Below are positions 20,418 through 32,771 of a DNA stretch of 64,000 nt, in pieces (the stretch's first letter is position 1; every line of letters begins with the position of its first letter). Origin of the DNA: Adineta ricciae (lineage: Eukaryota > Rotifera > Eurotatoria > Adinetida > Adinetidae); the NCBI GenBank assembly GCA_905250025.1, contig CAJNOJ010000019.1:620001-684000 (forward strand). Reading direction: 5' to 3'. The notes under the pieces were generated by a model. The model saw only the letters and a list, made by a program, of their open reading frames with translations. It was not told the origin of the DNA and did no database searches. The position numbers were made by a program, and so were the translations under genes.

Positions 20418-21710
20418 TTATTGGTGATGTTGCTGTTGTACTTTCAATTGTAGTTCTAGCGAAATTCTTTTATCAATTAAATCTGTTAGTCGATCTTCCC
20501 AATGTTTTAGTTGTGCTTTGAGGATTGAGTTACGAGTTTTAACTTGACTTAACGCTGAATCGAATTGTTCATTACTGGTTGACGACGTCGAGATAATCGA
20601 AGATAATTCTTGTAAATGATCAGGTTGAAGTAGATCACGAATTTGTCCAAGTAAAACATTTGGATCTGATTGTTGGTGAACAGGCGGTGAAGTCATCGAT
20701 GGACGCGTCCGATTATAAAGGTGAGGCGTTGTATTAGTCGATGTATTGTTATTTAGGTTTCGTTGAGGCGTGTCATTGACACTGGTGCGAGGTGGAAGTG
20801 GTGGTGGTTTTGTTGTCTGAACCGGTACCGATGGCTGAGGTGGCGGCGGAGGGGGGAGAGGAGGTGATAAACGAACGGCGACAGGTGCAACGATTCGATG
20901 ATTATCCGCAATCGGTTGGGCGTGTGTGAATTGTTTAGGCGAATCGGTCTTTTGCTGAAATGTTGCCCAATTATCGGTTGCTGTACTGTCGGATAGATCG
21001 ATTAATGGTGTAAACGGTTGTAATTGTGAAGGAAGTTCATCGGGTAGTTGAAAACCATTGAGACGCAAGACAACAAGATGCATAGCTGTGCAGAATTCTG
21101 CTAATGACAACGCTCCATCGTGATTCACGTCAGACAAATTCCAAATTTGAGATAATTCACTTGTCGGTAAATTCGAACGTTCGAAAAATTCTTTTGCTAT
21201 ATGGCCTAAATGCGAACATAGATCATCAAGAACAACAAGAAAGCAAACTAGCTTACCATTAATAACTTTAGTGGTATCTGATTGAAGATTTTGAAATTGT
21301 TTAGTGTAATATTCGCGTTGTACTATATTTATGGTCCATGGATCTTCAATATAACCTTGTTCACTTTCGTCATCATCATCGTCACCGTCTGATATTGACG
21401 ATGATGATTCATTATCACTCGAACTCTGATGATGTTTAGCATGATTACTATCAGTCGGTTTGGTTAAGTACATAATCCAATCTTTTTTTAATGCCGATGG
21501 CTGGTATGTTTGGTTAATTGAATCATGTAGACGTGCACTAGTCGAGGCAACTAAGCCTTTGTCTTCATCGTCGGATTCATTATAGGATAAATGTTGGATA
21601 CTATCAGATTGAGAACTTAGAATTGATATTGTATCGATATCTAAACGCGGATGTATATCACTGATTGAGATTGGTGGATGACGCACTGTGACACCATCGC
21701 TGGTCGTCAT
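20418..21710 (-). CDS. REPS1/2-like EH-domain adaptor
   Basis: Two exons (21710-21257, 21205-20418) flank a 51-nt intron and encode about 413 residues. An acidic Ser/Asp/Glu region precedes an EH domain that starts at DPWTINIVQREYY. It contains an EF-hand-like loop, LSDVNHDGALSLAEF, and ends around LPSQLQPF. After it come a proline run (PPLPPPPPPQP), further Pro-rich motifs (PPPLPPR), and a C-terminal coiled coil, as in RalBP1-associated REPS proteins, which work in endocytosis. The first EH domain of vertebrate REPS was not found, so this is either a one-EH form or has 5' exons not recognised. The start at 21710 is the first ATG after a likely acceptor near 21770. Confidence 0.82.
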   Translation of the reverse strand: MTTSDGVTVRHPPISISDIHPRLDIDTISILSSQSDSIQHLSYNESDDEDKGLVASTSARLHDSINQTYQPSALKKDWIMYLTKPTDSNHAKHHQSSSDNESSSSISDGDDDDDESEQGYIEDPWTINIVQREYYTKQFQNLQSDTTKVINGKLVCFLVVLDDLCSHLGHIAKEFFERSNLPTSELSQIWNLSDVNHDGALSLAEFCTAMHLVVLRLNGFQLPDELPSQLQPFTPLIDLSDSTATDNWATFQQKTDSPKQFTHAQPIADNHRIVAPVAVRLSPPLPPPPPPQPSVPVQTTKPPPLPPRTSVNDTPQRNLNNNTSTNTTPHLYNRTRPSMTSPPVHQQSDPNVLLGQIRDLLQPDHLQELSSIISTSSTSNEQFDSALSQVKTRNSILKAQLKHWEDRLTDLIDKRISLELQLKVQQQHHQ

Positions 21711-22350
21711 GTTGAATAGATCGGATTGTTTTTCTTTGCTCACCGGTGCAAAAAAGAAATCTAAACTAAACCTAAAACAACAAGACAAATTAGTAAGAAA
21801 AATAACACTTTTCGAGATAGAAATAAAATTCCACTATCGAACTCGGGCTGATTCACTAGCTTGTTAATCTTTTTCTCAAATGGTTACCCATTCAACGATA
21901 CATATTGTCTGTCTAGTCTGTGGCTTTTCTACATCTAACACATCAACTGGTTATAGATGACACTAGTTGTCGACTGGACGACATGTACGTCATTCCGCTC
22001 TCCTAGACTTACTGATGAATTTCGAACGAACGATCCAGTGTACTTTGTCTATCTTGGTTTCAAAAATGTCCTTGTTCATCAATGTTTTGTCGTGATAGAT
22101 AATGACTGTCTTTTCATATTGTTTATATTTTCATTTGACACGCGTCATAGATTTTGATAAAAAAGCTTTTCTCTTGATTATTAGCGCGTCGCTACTCTCT
22201 CATATTCTCTCTTTATATGATCATCAATCTTTCACGTGAGGGGAAAAACGCACATCCGTCTCTGCACAAATCCTAAACAAAACTATGCATTTCTTAGCGC
22301 GAGAAAAGAAGAAATCCTCTTTTATTTCGAAAGACACATATTTACAACAG
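21711..22350. other. intergenic
   Basis: Between the REPS-like start and the stop of the small secreted protein gene, both minus strand. The part near 21720-21790 is probably REPS 5' UTR with a 3' splice site. A 66-codon plus frame at 21957-22157 has no support. Confidence 0.4.
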
Positions 22351-22765
22351 TTAACATTCCGTCTGAGACCACCGTGGATCTAATGTTGTTCCAGTAATTC
22401 TGTAACAATAATCATACATTGCTGAGGCGAATTCTTGAACGAATATACTTTTGTATATTGCAATAAATACCAACTCTTTACATTCTAATCGATTCCAGAA
22501 AGCTTCAACAGGCACGTTCATTGTTGCGCATTGTGCAACAGGAAATAGTCCTGTATCTTGACGACGGACCCGAAATCCAAAATTAAGCGATCGGGATTCT
22601 AGGTAGCATTTTGCGATGTAGGCACCATCATTGCAAACACGTATTACGGCATTTGTAGGTGCGATATTAACTAGAAAGAAACTTTTTATTATAATCCGTC
22701 AGCAAAAAATGTATTGTGCAATTACTTGCAATCAGAAGTAGAATAATGATGAAATATTTCGACAT
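22351..22765 (-). CDS. small secreted cysteine-containing protein
   Basis: Two exons (22765-22726, 22670-22351) encode 119 residues. Exon 1 is a signal peptide (MSKYFIIILLLIA). The mature part of about 103 residues has six cysteines, in the contexts RVCND, AKCYL, AQCAT, LECKE, DYCYR and QTEC at the very end. Six cysteines suggest three disulphides and an extracellular job. No family recognised. The stop follows the last Cys directly. Confidence 0.72.
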
Positions 22766-23265
22766 GTTGCTCTCTCGAAAATGAATTTGAAGTAATGTGA
22801 AAAGGTGTTGAATCTTTTTGATAAGAATTGATTAGTTGGTAACGGAGGTATTTGGTTACAAGCAAAGAAATGCATGAATTTCCTTACAACCATCTTCTCG
22901 ATTTCAACTTTTCAACAAATAATGATGTTGAATAACATCGAATCACGTTACGTCGATTAAACAAGACGTGTGTTACAAGAAAAGAATGCGATATCGACTC
23001 CGTGGAGCATCATCTGAAAAGTAGTGCAAAGTACCTCTCTGGTCTCGATCCGATTGAAATAGCTATCGAATATCTGCTTGCGAATAATGTACATTGTGTC
23101 ATATCCGTGTTGTGAAATTACATTTGTATTCAATGAGGCATTCTGCTTATGCAGTAGGTTTGCATGACGCTACATCATCATGTGTTTGTCATTGCATCAT
23201 CGAAGTATATAGAATAAAAACGTTAACAAGATTGCGTGTTATCATCAGAAAAAAGAACATTTATA
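22766..23265. other. intergenic, divergent promoters
   Basis: Separates the secreted-protein gene (-) from the SDR gene (+), head to head. No exon recognised. Confidence 0.5.
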
Positions 23266-24801
23266 ATGTCCATCGACGAACCTATACCACCGTCTGTCTC
23301 CTCAGAAGATTTAGAAACATGTGTCAAAGTTTTGGAAAAAATTGCATCCCATAAAGCTTACTCTCGGCTCGAGTCCACAATACATGATCGTCTGCAACCA
23401 ATACTGCATAGTTTATTTCATATACAGAAACGACTAAAAAGGAAACGACTAGTTGATCATCGTGCCCAACTACGACAAACAGATATAAAGGCAAAAAATA
23501 ATTGTTTACTTCGTGCTGGTCGTGCAGAAAAACTTCAACAACTTCAATTGCAGCATGTTCTAGTGCCTGACGGAACCGTTCCAACTTCAGCAATAACATC
23601 TCCAAATGATTCTCAACGACTCCTTAAATCCATACCGTGTTATATATGTAAACTTAAATTTCGTACATTACACTTCTTCTATGATTCTCTTTGTCCATCA
23701 TGTGCTGCGCTGAATTTCTCCAAGCGTAACCAAACAACTGATCTTTCCAAACGAATAGCTTTAGTTACTGGTGGTCGATTAAAAATTGGTTATCGAATCG
23801 TGTTAAAATTACTTCGAGCCAATTGTTTCATTATTGCCACCAGCCGATTTCCAATAGATTTCTTGAATCGACTGAACAAAGAGCGTGATTTCGATGAATG
23901 GAAATCACGTATACATATTTATGCGGTTGATTTCCGTTCTGCACGATTAATTGAAGAATTTACTCAGACGATTATTGAGAAATATGATAGATTAGACTTT
24001 TTAATCAATAATGCATGTCAAACTATTCAACGCCCCCAAGAATTCTATCAACATTTAGTTAACCATGAACGACTGGCTAGCTATGCACTTCTACCACCCG
24101 ATCAACAAGCGATCGTTGACGGGAATCTTCAATTTTACAAACAATTATTTCCATTCTCTACTCAATTTCTTGAGCATGCACCTACATCGTTACCAATATC
24201 ATCGACATTGAATGACTCAATGTCTTCCTCACTTATCAACACTACATCATTTGATGTCAATAACCAACTAATTGATTTTCGTCCAACGAATTCATGGATG
24301 TTACGTCTTGCTGATTTATCTTCAATAGAAGTTGCCGAAGTGCTGTCTATCAATACTTTAGCACCATTTATTCTAAACAGTAAATTGAAAGTTCTCATGG
24401 CAGACAAACATCCTGAATCGGAATGCGCGAAGTTCATTATCAACGTTTCAGCTATGGAGGGTTCATTCTCACGCAAAAATAAAACCAGTCGACATCCTCA
24501 TACCAACGCGGCGAAAGCAGCATTGAATATGATGACACGAACATCGGCAAGTGACTATAAGAAATTCAACATTTATATGGTTTCCGTTGATACAGGTTGG
24601 ATCAATGATGAAAAACCGCTCGACATAGCTTATAAAACTATGATCGAACGTGATTTTCAAACGCCGCTGGATGAAGAGGATGCAGCTGCTCGTGTTCTCG
24701 ATCCGATCATTGATACGTATCGACAAGTTGCCGAAGGAAAAACTGATATTAACATTGCATACGGCTGCTTCTTGAAAGATTATCAAAAATGCGATTGGTA
24801 A
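23266..24801 (+). CDS. atypical short-chain dehydrogenase/reductase with N-terminal CxxC pair
   Basis: Intronless, 511 residues from the ATG at 23266. The N-terminal 130 residues are charged and helical. They lead to a likely zinc-binding knuckle, CYICKLKF followed by CPSCAALNF. The Rossmann part starts at IALVTGGRLKIGY (TGGxxxIG, NAD(P) binding). It continues with LINNAC (NNA motif) and, about 110 residues further, LSINTLAPFIL and FIINVSAMEG (catalytic Ser strand). The Tyr of the YxxxK motif is replaced: the site reads HTNAAKAALNM, keeping the Lys. The same pattern occurs in related uncharacterised SDRs of plants, fungi and oomycetes as I recall, so it is probably a family trait. Substrate un­known. 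Lack of introns among intron-rich neighbours and the non-animal flavour make transfer possible. Confidence 0.86.
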   Translation: MSIDEPIPPSVSSEDLETCVKVLEKIASHKAYSRLESTIHDRLQPILHSLFHIQKRLKRKRLVDHRAQLRQTDIKAKNNCLLRAGRAEKLQQLQLQHVLVPDGTVPTSAITSPNDSQRLLKSIPCYICKLKFRTLHFFYDSLCPSCAALNFSKRNQTTDLSKRIALVTGGRLKIGYRIVLKLLRANCFIIATSRFPIDFLNRLNKERDFDEWKSRIHIYAVDFRSARLIEEFTQTIIEKYDRLDFLINNACQTIQRPQEFYQHLVNHERLASYALLPPDQQAIVDGNLQFYKQLFPFSTQFLEHAPTSLPISSTLNDSMSSSLINTTSFDVNNQLIDFRPTNSWMLRLADLSSIEVAEVLSINTLAPFILNSKLKVLMADKHPESECAKFIINVSAMEGSFSRKNKTSRHPHTNAAKAALNMMTRTSASDYKKFNIYMVSVDTGWINDEKPLDIAYKTMIERDFQTPLDEEDAAARVLDPIIDTYRQVAEGKTDINIAYGCFLKDYQKCDW

Positions 24802-24966
24802 AAATGTTGATCTATTCTTTTATTTTTGCATACATATAAAATAAACTGATGATATTTTTTTTTCTTACTTTAAAAACTTCGAATAACTCATACTACTTGA
24901 TATGAAAAACAAAAGACTGAACAGTTTTTGGCAAAAAAGCAATGAAATGCTGTACATTGACAAAAT

Positions 24967-27679
24967 CTACTGTTCACTCCATGCCATAATCACTTTGTTG
25001 AATCCAACGAACACTCCTTTATTTTGCTTACTAAACAGCAAAATGATTCGTACAGAAAGATATTCAATTTAATTTTACCAGTGAAAGATTCGTTGATCTT
25101 GGTAAACGCCATCATGTTTGCTCTCTACATAGAAAATCAACGCTAAAATTTCTCTTGATAAATTCCTCATAAAACTTTACCTTCAGTGTCTAATTCTAAT
25201 CCGAGATATTGATCATTTTTACCAGGTAACGAGCCGATATACTTCACTGCTCCTTTACTTACTTTACCACCTTGTCGAGAGAATTTCACCACATCACCGA
25301 TGTGAATGTCACTGATTGATAGTGGCGCATACGGACGTTTTGGACTGTCAATAAAAACTTGTTCATACAAAACTCAACTCGATCACATGTTCAGTCTCAC
25401 CTAGTAATGATAGTATTTACTCGAGGTGGTGCACGATCTGAAACCAAGCAAATAGTGTTCAAGGACAGTTTCGTAGAATGAAGAAATTCATGTACTAGTC
25501 ACGTTCGTATTGAGTGAACTGCGAGAAAAGGATTGTGGTTCTCTTTTCGATACGAGGTTTCGATGTGTGGCAAAACATGATTGAAAAACTTGTGCTGACG
25601 TTTCCGGATCGTCTCGGGTTGGATGTTCATCATTGTACATAATCGTGTCTAATGCAAACATTGAAGTTTTATAAGTAATACAAACATTTTACCTCGATGA
25701 TAGAAAGCTAAAAGAAAACGAAGAGAGTATGAGAGTTTGATTGGAGAGAAGAAATGTACCGTCGTTCGTTGAATGATGTTGTTCATTCCAATCAGCTACA
25801 CGTTTGGACTTTGATGAGCGAAAATGCAATGGATGATCGAAAGATTTCGATAAAGGAATTGAGGTTATATTTGAATTAATAATATCATCACGTTTATTCA
25901 ATGCGTTGTATCTTGTTGTACGGTGATGATTGTTTCCCTCAATCTTTGCCGAATGATAGATCGATGTTACAGGTCGAGGATTGTAACGATCAACACTGAC
26001 AGTAGTCAAATAATTTGTGGATTCACTTCCTTCGGACATGTTGGGACTTTCGTCTGTCAACGCTGAAAGTGAATGGGTAAGTTAGAAAGCTGACGAACAG
26101 GGGTATTTACATTTGCAAGACTTCGGATCGACATTGGGAACTTTGTTTGGTGGATTTTGTTGTTGATCGTGAATTGTTGAACGTGGGATACTAATGGATG
26201 ATGTTTGTCCTTGCTGTAAACGTAAATTTTCTTGGAATAATTCGTTGTTTCGGTCTTTCAACACTCTAAAACAACGGTCTGACGATCGTGATAAAGGAAT
26301 AAAAATCGTTCGTCATACTTCAGATTGTTTCTCAATGAGTGAAATTCTTGATAGAACAGTTCATCATTTCGTTTCTTTGCTTCAGTTACCTACCGAACGA
26401 GAACAAAAGAGAGATGATCAATCTTCACCGAGAAGACTTACTTTTTGCTGTAATTCTTCATTTTCTCGTTTTAACTGTAAAATAACTCGTTCCGATTGAT
26501 GAGAATTTTGTTTTAGAACGTTATTTTCATTCGCTAACATCATCATATGCTTCTCTACTGATTCTTCAATGAGAAAAAGAAGTAAGTATAGAAAGATGTA
26601 CATTGAAGTTCGCTGAACAATGACGAACTTAGTTTTTTCTCGAAAACTTCCTTCTGTTGAAGATTGATTTCGTCGAATCGATTCTTTAGAAGTTCCTTTT
26701 CGCGTCGAAGTACTTCACTTTCATTGTTATTCTAGCGAAGTAAACGAAAACTGCATATTGATACATTATCTGCTTTGAACATACGTTTAAATAAACAGAT
26801 GCACTACCATTAGCTTTAAGTAACTTATTTTCAAGTTGTAATTCTTGAATTTCATTATGTAAATGTGTTATATCAAGTTCTTTTTCTTTGAGTTCACGTT
26901 GTAATGATGTAACATCGGCATCAAGTGCAGGTAACTACCCAAAAACCGAAAGGAAATTACAGCAAATCGTACAAGGTGAGAGAAAACTTGTAATTGATGA
27001 CGAATCGATTGCCGTGTGAGCAATCAATGTTTTACTTCAATAGGTCTTCGACCGAGAAATACGAATCGAGCCTTTAAATTAAGTTCGATTAGTCCTTAGC
27101 TGATGATTCTCCTTCGCATCGATTTAAAAGTGGAAAAAAACAAGTGAGTCTCGAAAAAAAGAATACATTGGCCTCCAGACGATTGGTTTGAGGGGAACAT
27201 CGAAAATTGCTTACCTCATTCAATTTCTTTTCGTCATTAAATTTCAATGCAGGTACTACAATGACATTTGTCGCAGTCGGTTCTTTAGTCAGAATTCGTA
27301 CTGGTGGTTCAGATGATTCTGAACCTGAAAATTCTTCGTTGTTGTTGGTTAATAATTTCCCATTGTATAAATGTTGGATAATGCGATCGATTTCTTTTCG
27401 TCGTTCATCGTTACTCATTAGAATCGATGAGGGTTGAATGCGCGATGTTGATGCGGCAATTTGCGGTCGCTCAGCTTTGACTGGTATAAATGAATGTTCA
27501 CTTGGATCGAATTTCGGTCGATTGAAAACTGTCGGAAGACTTTCATGCGTTCGATTTTGTGTAGTTTTAGCGCTGTCGAGAATGTATGATGATTTGTTCG
27601 ACTGTGGGATCGTTTGTTGTTCAATAATATCATCGATCAGATCATCTTGTAGTGATCTCCGTTCAAATTGATTTGACAT
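24967..27679 (-). CDS. coiled-coil protein with C-terminal CAP-Gly domain
   Basis: Thirteen exons join in phase to 615 residues: 27679-27215, 26934-26785, 26731-26629, 26563-26442, 26389-26319, 26265-26111, 26062-25760, 25707-25693, 25648-25496, 25437-25401, 25344-25181, 25124-25079, 25030-24967. Residues about 1-155 are charged and disordered. Residues about 156-330 form heptad-rich coiled coil over five exons. A Ser/Asn-rich linker leads to a CAP-Gly domain at about 535-612: IHIGDVVKFSRQGG, KYIGSLPGKNDQYLGLELD, KHDGVYQDQRIFHC, KGVFVGFNKV. CAP-Gly domains bind EEY/F tails of tubulin and EB proteins, so a microtubule or centrosome role is likely. Exon 8 is only 15 nt. A 3' splice site ends 11 nt before the ATG. 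No named orthologue recognised. Confidence 0.85.
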
Positions 27680-29036
27680 TGAATCTCAATCTGAAAGATG
27701 AAATATTTTTCTTACTCGGTCTCGAATCAATCCATATAAATTATTTCAACATACTCTATCGCGAATTTTGTGTAGATTTATGATTTCTTCTCGCCGCCGA
27801 TTCAACTATCAGAGAGAGAGAGAGAGAGAAATGTCACTATAGGCGAAAAGCTGTGTTGGTTTTGAAAAAAATCTGTAAATAAAAGAACAAGTGTAAATGA
27901 AACTGTAGAAATCGAAAGAATCCGATACATATATATCGAGCAGATTTGTAGTTAGTATAAACCTGTCAAGTCATTTTGATGACGAAGTGAACAAGAAGTG
28001 TTCATAATTTTTCTTTCCTTTAACTTTTTTTTTCAACAACAATCTGTCAATGGTACACACTTCATCACTTTTTCGGTTTCTGCGGTGACTTATGCATACG
28101 CGAATAGATGACGTTAGTTATTTTTATCATTCAGATGTTTTTCTGTCATTTGAAATATTCTTTATTGATTAGCCGCTTTATCCAATTAAGGCCTTTGAAT
28201 GAAAGGCAATTTAGTATTCATCCCCATTAACTATAAATAAATAAGGCCAGGAATAAAATTCTCTCGGAAGGGAAATTCACAATCGCAAATCGTCTTTAAA
28301 TAAATGCCATTGATGTTGTTTTCCTGACTTTATTGTAGAAATACCATGTGTTGCTATTCCTATTATCGCTTTATTTCACTAGCAAACACGCATACACACG
28401 GGCGGCCGTTTCTTATTGGTTCTATAGAAATGACAAAGCAGGAAGAAAGATTTCTATTTCTACTATATGACCTATGCATAACAGCAAGTACAAAGGCAAT
28501 CTTGATGCTTTGCAAACAAAACATATTTATCATACTAATGTAAGTTACTCTAACACGTTTTAAACCGATCGAAGTACTAAACCAGATGTGACTTGTGACT
28601 GGTCTGTATTAACAAGGACACTACAGAGATAATATCTGTGAATCATTAGATTTGGCGGTATCTGAAGAGAATGCACTGTTCGCTTTGTGCTGATGAAATA
28701 TCAACTGATAAAAAATAATCAGATAATGATGTAATAACTATTTTATACGTTTTGTAAATAATGCAGAACAAACAAAAAAAAATGCGTAATAAACAATAGC
28801 AACAAAAACAAATGAATAAAGATGACGAAGACAAAAAAATCTATAGTCTAGATAAAGTTCTTTTTAAAAATTACACGAAACAAGAAGAGAAAAACGAAGT
28901 AAACACAATGTGCTCCTACATGTATGTACATTATAGATAATACCGAGATAGGAAAAGAAGAAAACAAGGTGACTAGACACACCGAGAGAATGTATACCGA
29001 GGACACCTATACTCTAGTAAAAGAAGTATATGATTA
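27680..29036. other. intergenic
   Basis: Between the CAP-Gly gene start and the 3CxxC gene stop, both minus strand. A GA microsatellite sits at 27811-27829, probably in the promoter or 5' UTR. No exon recognised. Confidence 0.5.
27811..27829. repeat. GA microsatellite
   Basis: Nine AG units about 130 nt upstream of the CAP-Gly start codon. Confidence 0.9.
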
Positions 29037-29810
29037 TTATTTAACAAGTTTACAGCCGAGTTGTTGAGCAGCCAGGGCAACACAGACACCATCTCGACAT
29101 GATTCACATCCATGATGTTGTCCTTTTGGATTGCCGAAACGACGATAATGATTTGATTTGATTGGAGTGACTAAGTCTGGATAGATTTTCTCTTGAACGA
29201 TAACGAAGACATTTTTAATTACACGACAGACTTCTTCGGGATACCATAATGGTGAACAAATATGTCCGCATCGATCACAATTTTGTGTGAATAATTTGAA
29301 ATATAAAATATGAGATTTACAATCATAAAAGAATGATATTTGTCCACGCATCGACGTCCAGCAGTGGTTACATGAATTACATTCAAAACGTACTTTAGCT
29401 ATTTCAACATCACATAGTGTATCAGGTGGTAATTTGCATGATCCATCTGTACCCAATGGCATCAATACCCATAAATGTGAATTAAAATAGCGTCCAAATG
29501 TAAGTTGAAATTCAGCGTGAAATACTAAGCACATATCAGAGCAGAATTCTTTTTTACAATCATCGGATATTGTGGCTGCTAATTCATAATCTTGTTCAGC
29601 AACGGTTTGAACTGGTGATGCACGTGCAGATAATGTTGTTGTTTCTGAATAACCAGACTCATCGTCGGTAATGCTGGATCGATGTTTAAATGAAACATCG
29701 TCTTTTAATGGCAAATCGTCGACTTGAATACCATCATCAGCAGCGATCTTCGATGCAAGATGTTCGATTTTACCATATTCACTGGATAAGACTTCAACTT
29801 CGCGTACCAT
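29037..29810 (-). CDS. 3CxxC-type zinc-finger protein (RTP/ZAR1-like C-terminal domain)
   Basis: Intronless, 257 residues from the ATG at 29810. Residues about 1-100 are acidic, Ser/Thr-rich and probably disordered. The C-terminal 140 residues match the zf-3CxxC pattern of receptor-transporting proteins and ZAR1: FECNSCNHCWTSMRGQISFF, then QNCDRCGH with a downstream Pro-Leu-Trp, and finally GCESCRDGVC. The three CxxC pairs coordinate zinc. RTP members help receptors reach the membrane and ZAR1 members bind maternal mRNA. No C-terminal membrane anchor is present, so a receptor-chaperone role of RTP type is less likely. Confidence 0.85.
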   Translation of the reverse strand: MVREVEVLSSEYGKIEHLASKIAADDGIQVDDLPLKDDVSFKHRSSITDDESGYSETTTLSARASPVQTVAEQDYELAATISDDCKKEFCSDMCLVFHAEFQLTFGRYFNSHLWVLMPLGTDGSCKLPPDTLCDVEIAKVRFECNSCNHCWTSMRGQISFFYDCKSHILYFKLFTQNCDRCGHICSPLWYPEEVCRVIKNVFVIVQEKIYPDLVTPIKSNHYRRFGNPKGQHHGCESCRDGVCVALAAQQLGCKLVK

Positions 29811-31569
29811 GTTTGTAAAGATTTGAGAATATGTCAGTAGAAAAATATACTCGTACTTAATGGCCTTTCGTATTGTATGCGCGTGTAGCAATTGCTTTCT
29901 TGAATACTTTTCTTCATCCTTATATATATATGTGGAGTGAGGCCTCGTTCGTTTTTTTCTCTCTCTTTCTAGACGATTTTTTTCTTTCTATTATAATGAT
30001 GATGATGATGAGTCATACATAGTGCTCGTGTCTGCTTTAACGTGACGCCAGTTCTCTGCGTGCACAATTCTAGGACGAACGCAAAGACTATCATTGTCGT
30101 TGTCTTTTTCTTTCCTGTATTTGAAAGAAATGATTGAATAGAGCTAAAGGTCGTTTTTTCGTCCGCTAGGAACAAGTTTTGTATTTATTAGAACAATTCT
30201 CTTCTCTTTTTTTCACTTGATAACCTCGCCTGGATGTTCTTTCGTATGTAATAGCTCTTTTAAAACTTATGTGCACTATCACAGTCATTGTGAAAGGAAA
30301 GAAATTCGAGAGAACACATGTTTTTGTTTATTACACTTTGGATTCCTATTACGTAAATCGGTGATAAACAGTGCAAAGAATCAATGCATGTTCTTTTTTT
30401 CCTTTCGGACTGTCATGCACTACATTGTTCCTTATCACACCATCGCCACAAGAAAAGAAACAGTGGTGATCGTCATAAAAAATGATGTTTTGAAACAAAG
30501 TGCACTGGAAAGCACTGATCGTTACTAAAAATGGACTGTATAATTATTCATACTTTTCGCAGTTAAAAGCAAACGAAACAAAAATGCTTACGACAATTAG
30601 TTGAATACGATGACGATCGTATCATTGTAAACTAATCGAGCAGTAAGTGTCATGAGAACCAAAAAGAAAAGACACACGTCAGCGATTACTCAAGGATATG
30701 TAAACAGTTGAAGTACAAATTTAGAAATAGGGCGTCGAATTCGATCGAAATGCATTCGGAAGATGTTTACACAGTAATTATTTCGAATATGAATCGACAT
30801 TGAAGGTCTATTATGATAAATTCTTTTCTGAAAGATTAGAATACGAAAGTCTCCTTAGAGTATCAAGAATCATGAAGAAGAAAAGAGAAGATAATCAAAC
30901 TTCTCTCTATTCTTTCGGGAAGCCAGATATAAATCAAATTTGAATAATAGATGAGACTATATATCTCTTTTATTGGGAAAGAATCAATGAGTACATCATC
31001 AATATTCTCGATGCATTCGATAGAGATCGGAATACAAAATAAAAATGAATCAATATTAGACTAGTATTAATTGCTCTGTCGGAATATTTACAAATTTCCG
31101 TTGATTATAGAAGCTGCTGCCATTAAGTTTCCGATTCCTTCAAATCCCACCAATCAGTCGCCTTCTGACTCATCGTCATGTGTTTTTTTTTTTCATTAGA
31201 CACAAAAAAGTACATTATATGTACAAAATCCTTTGATATTTTTCATAACAGCCTAGATATTAATCAAGTACGTATTGCATTTGCGAATGTTGATCTAACT
31301 GACGTTCATTCATACCGAATGTAAAGTAGAATAGTAATGAAGGATCGGTGAGTGTCGGTGTTTTCCAATCGTCTCGAAATATTTGTGGAAAAAGCCGACT
31401 TCTCTGTGAATGTCTAAATGAACTTTGTATACTTGTTTCGTCATTGTTCGCTTTACTTCTTTGCTATTCTACTACTTTGTTCAATGTTCAGATAATTTTG
31501 AGAATATCTGAAGTCAGCTGTCAATCATTTCCATAGAAACTATCTTTATTTAGTCTTTATTCACTGACA
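29811..31569. other. intergenic, divergent promoters
   Basis: Head-to-head space between the 3CxxC gene (-) and SLC66A2 (+). Contains a short ATG-type trinucleotide run near 29996-30011. No exon or RNA gene recognised; open frames such as 30217-30528 (+) look random. Confidence 0.45.
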
Positions 31570-32532
<963 letters not shown>

Positions 32533-32771
32533 TGCAGTCTCAATGTTAACCATGAACGGAGAGGATTTTATTTGAAAAAGATATGTATTTTACGTTTGAA
32601 AATTAAAATTAGACCGGAAAATTGACATGTCTTTGTCTTTGATTTTAAGTAATGAAATGAACTTTTCAAGAGAGAAGTTCGTGCATCGAACGATATACGA
32701 ACTTATCTTGTTCTTATCTTTTCTTCTACTTTGTTTCATTTGAAAGAACTGTTTGAATAACGTTATTGAAG

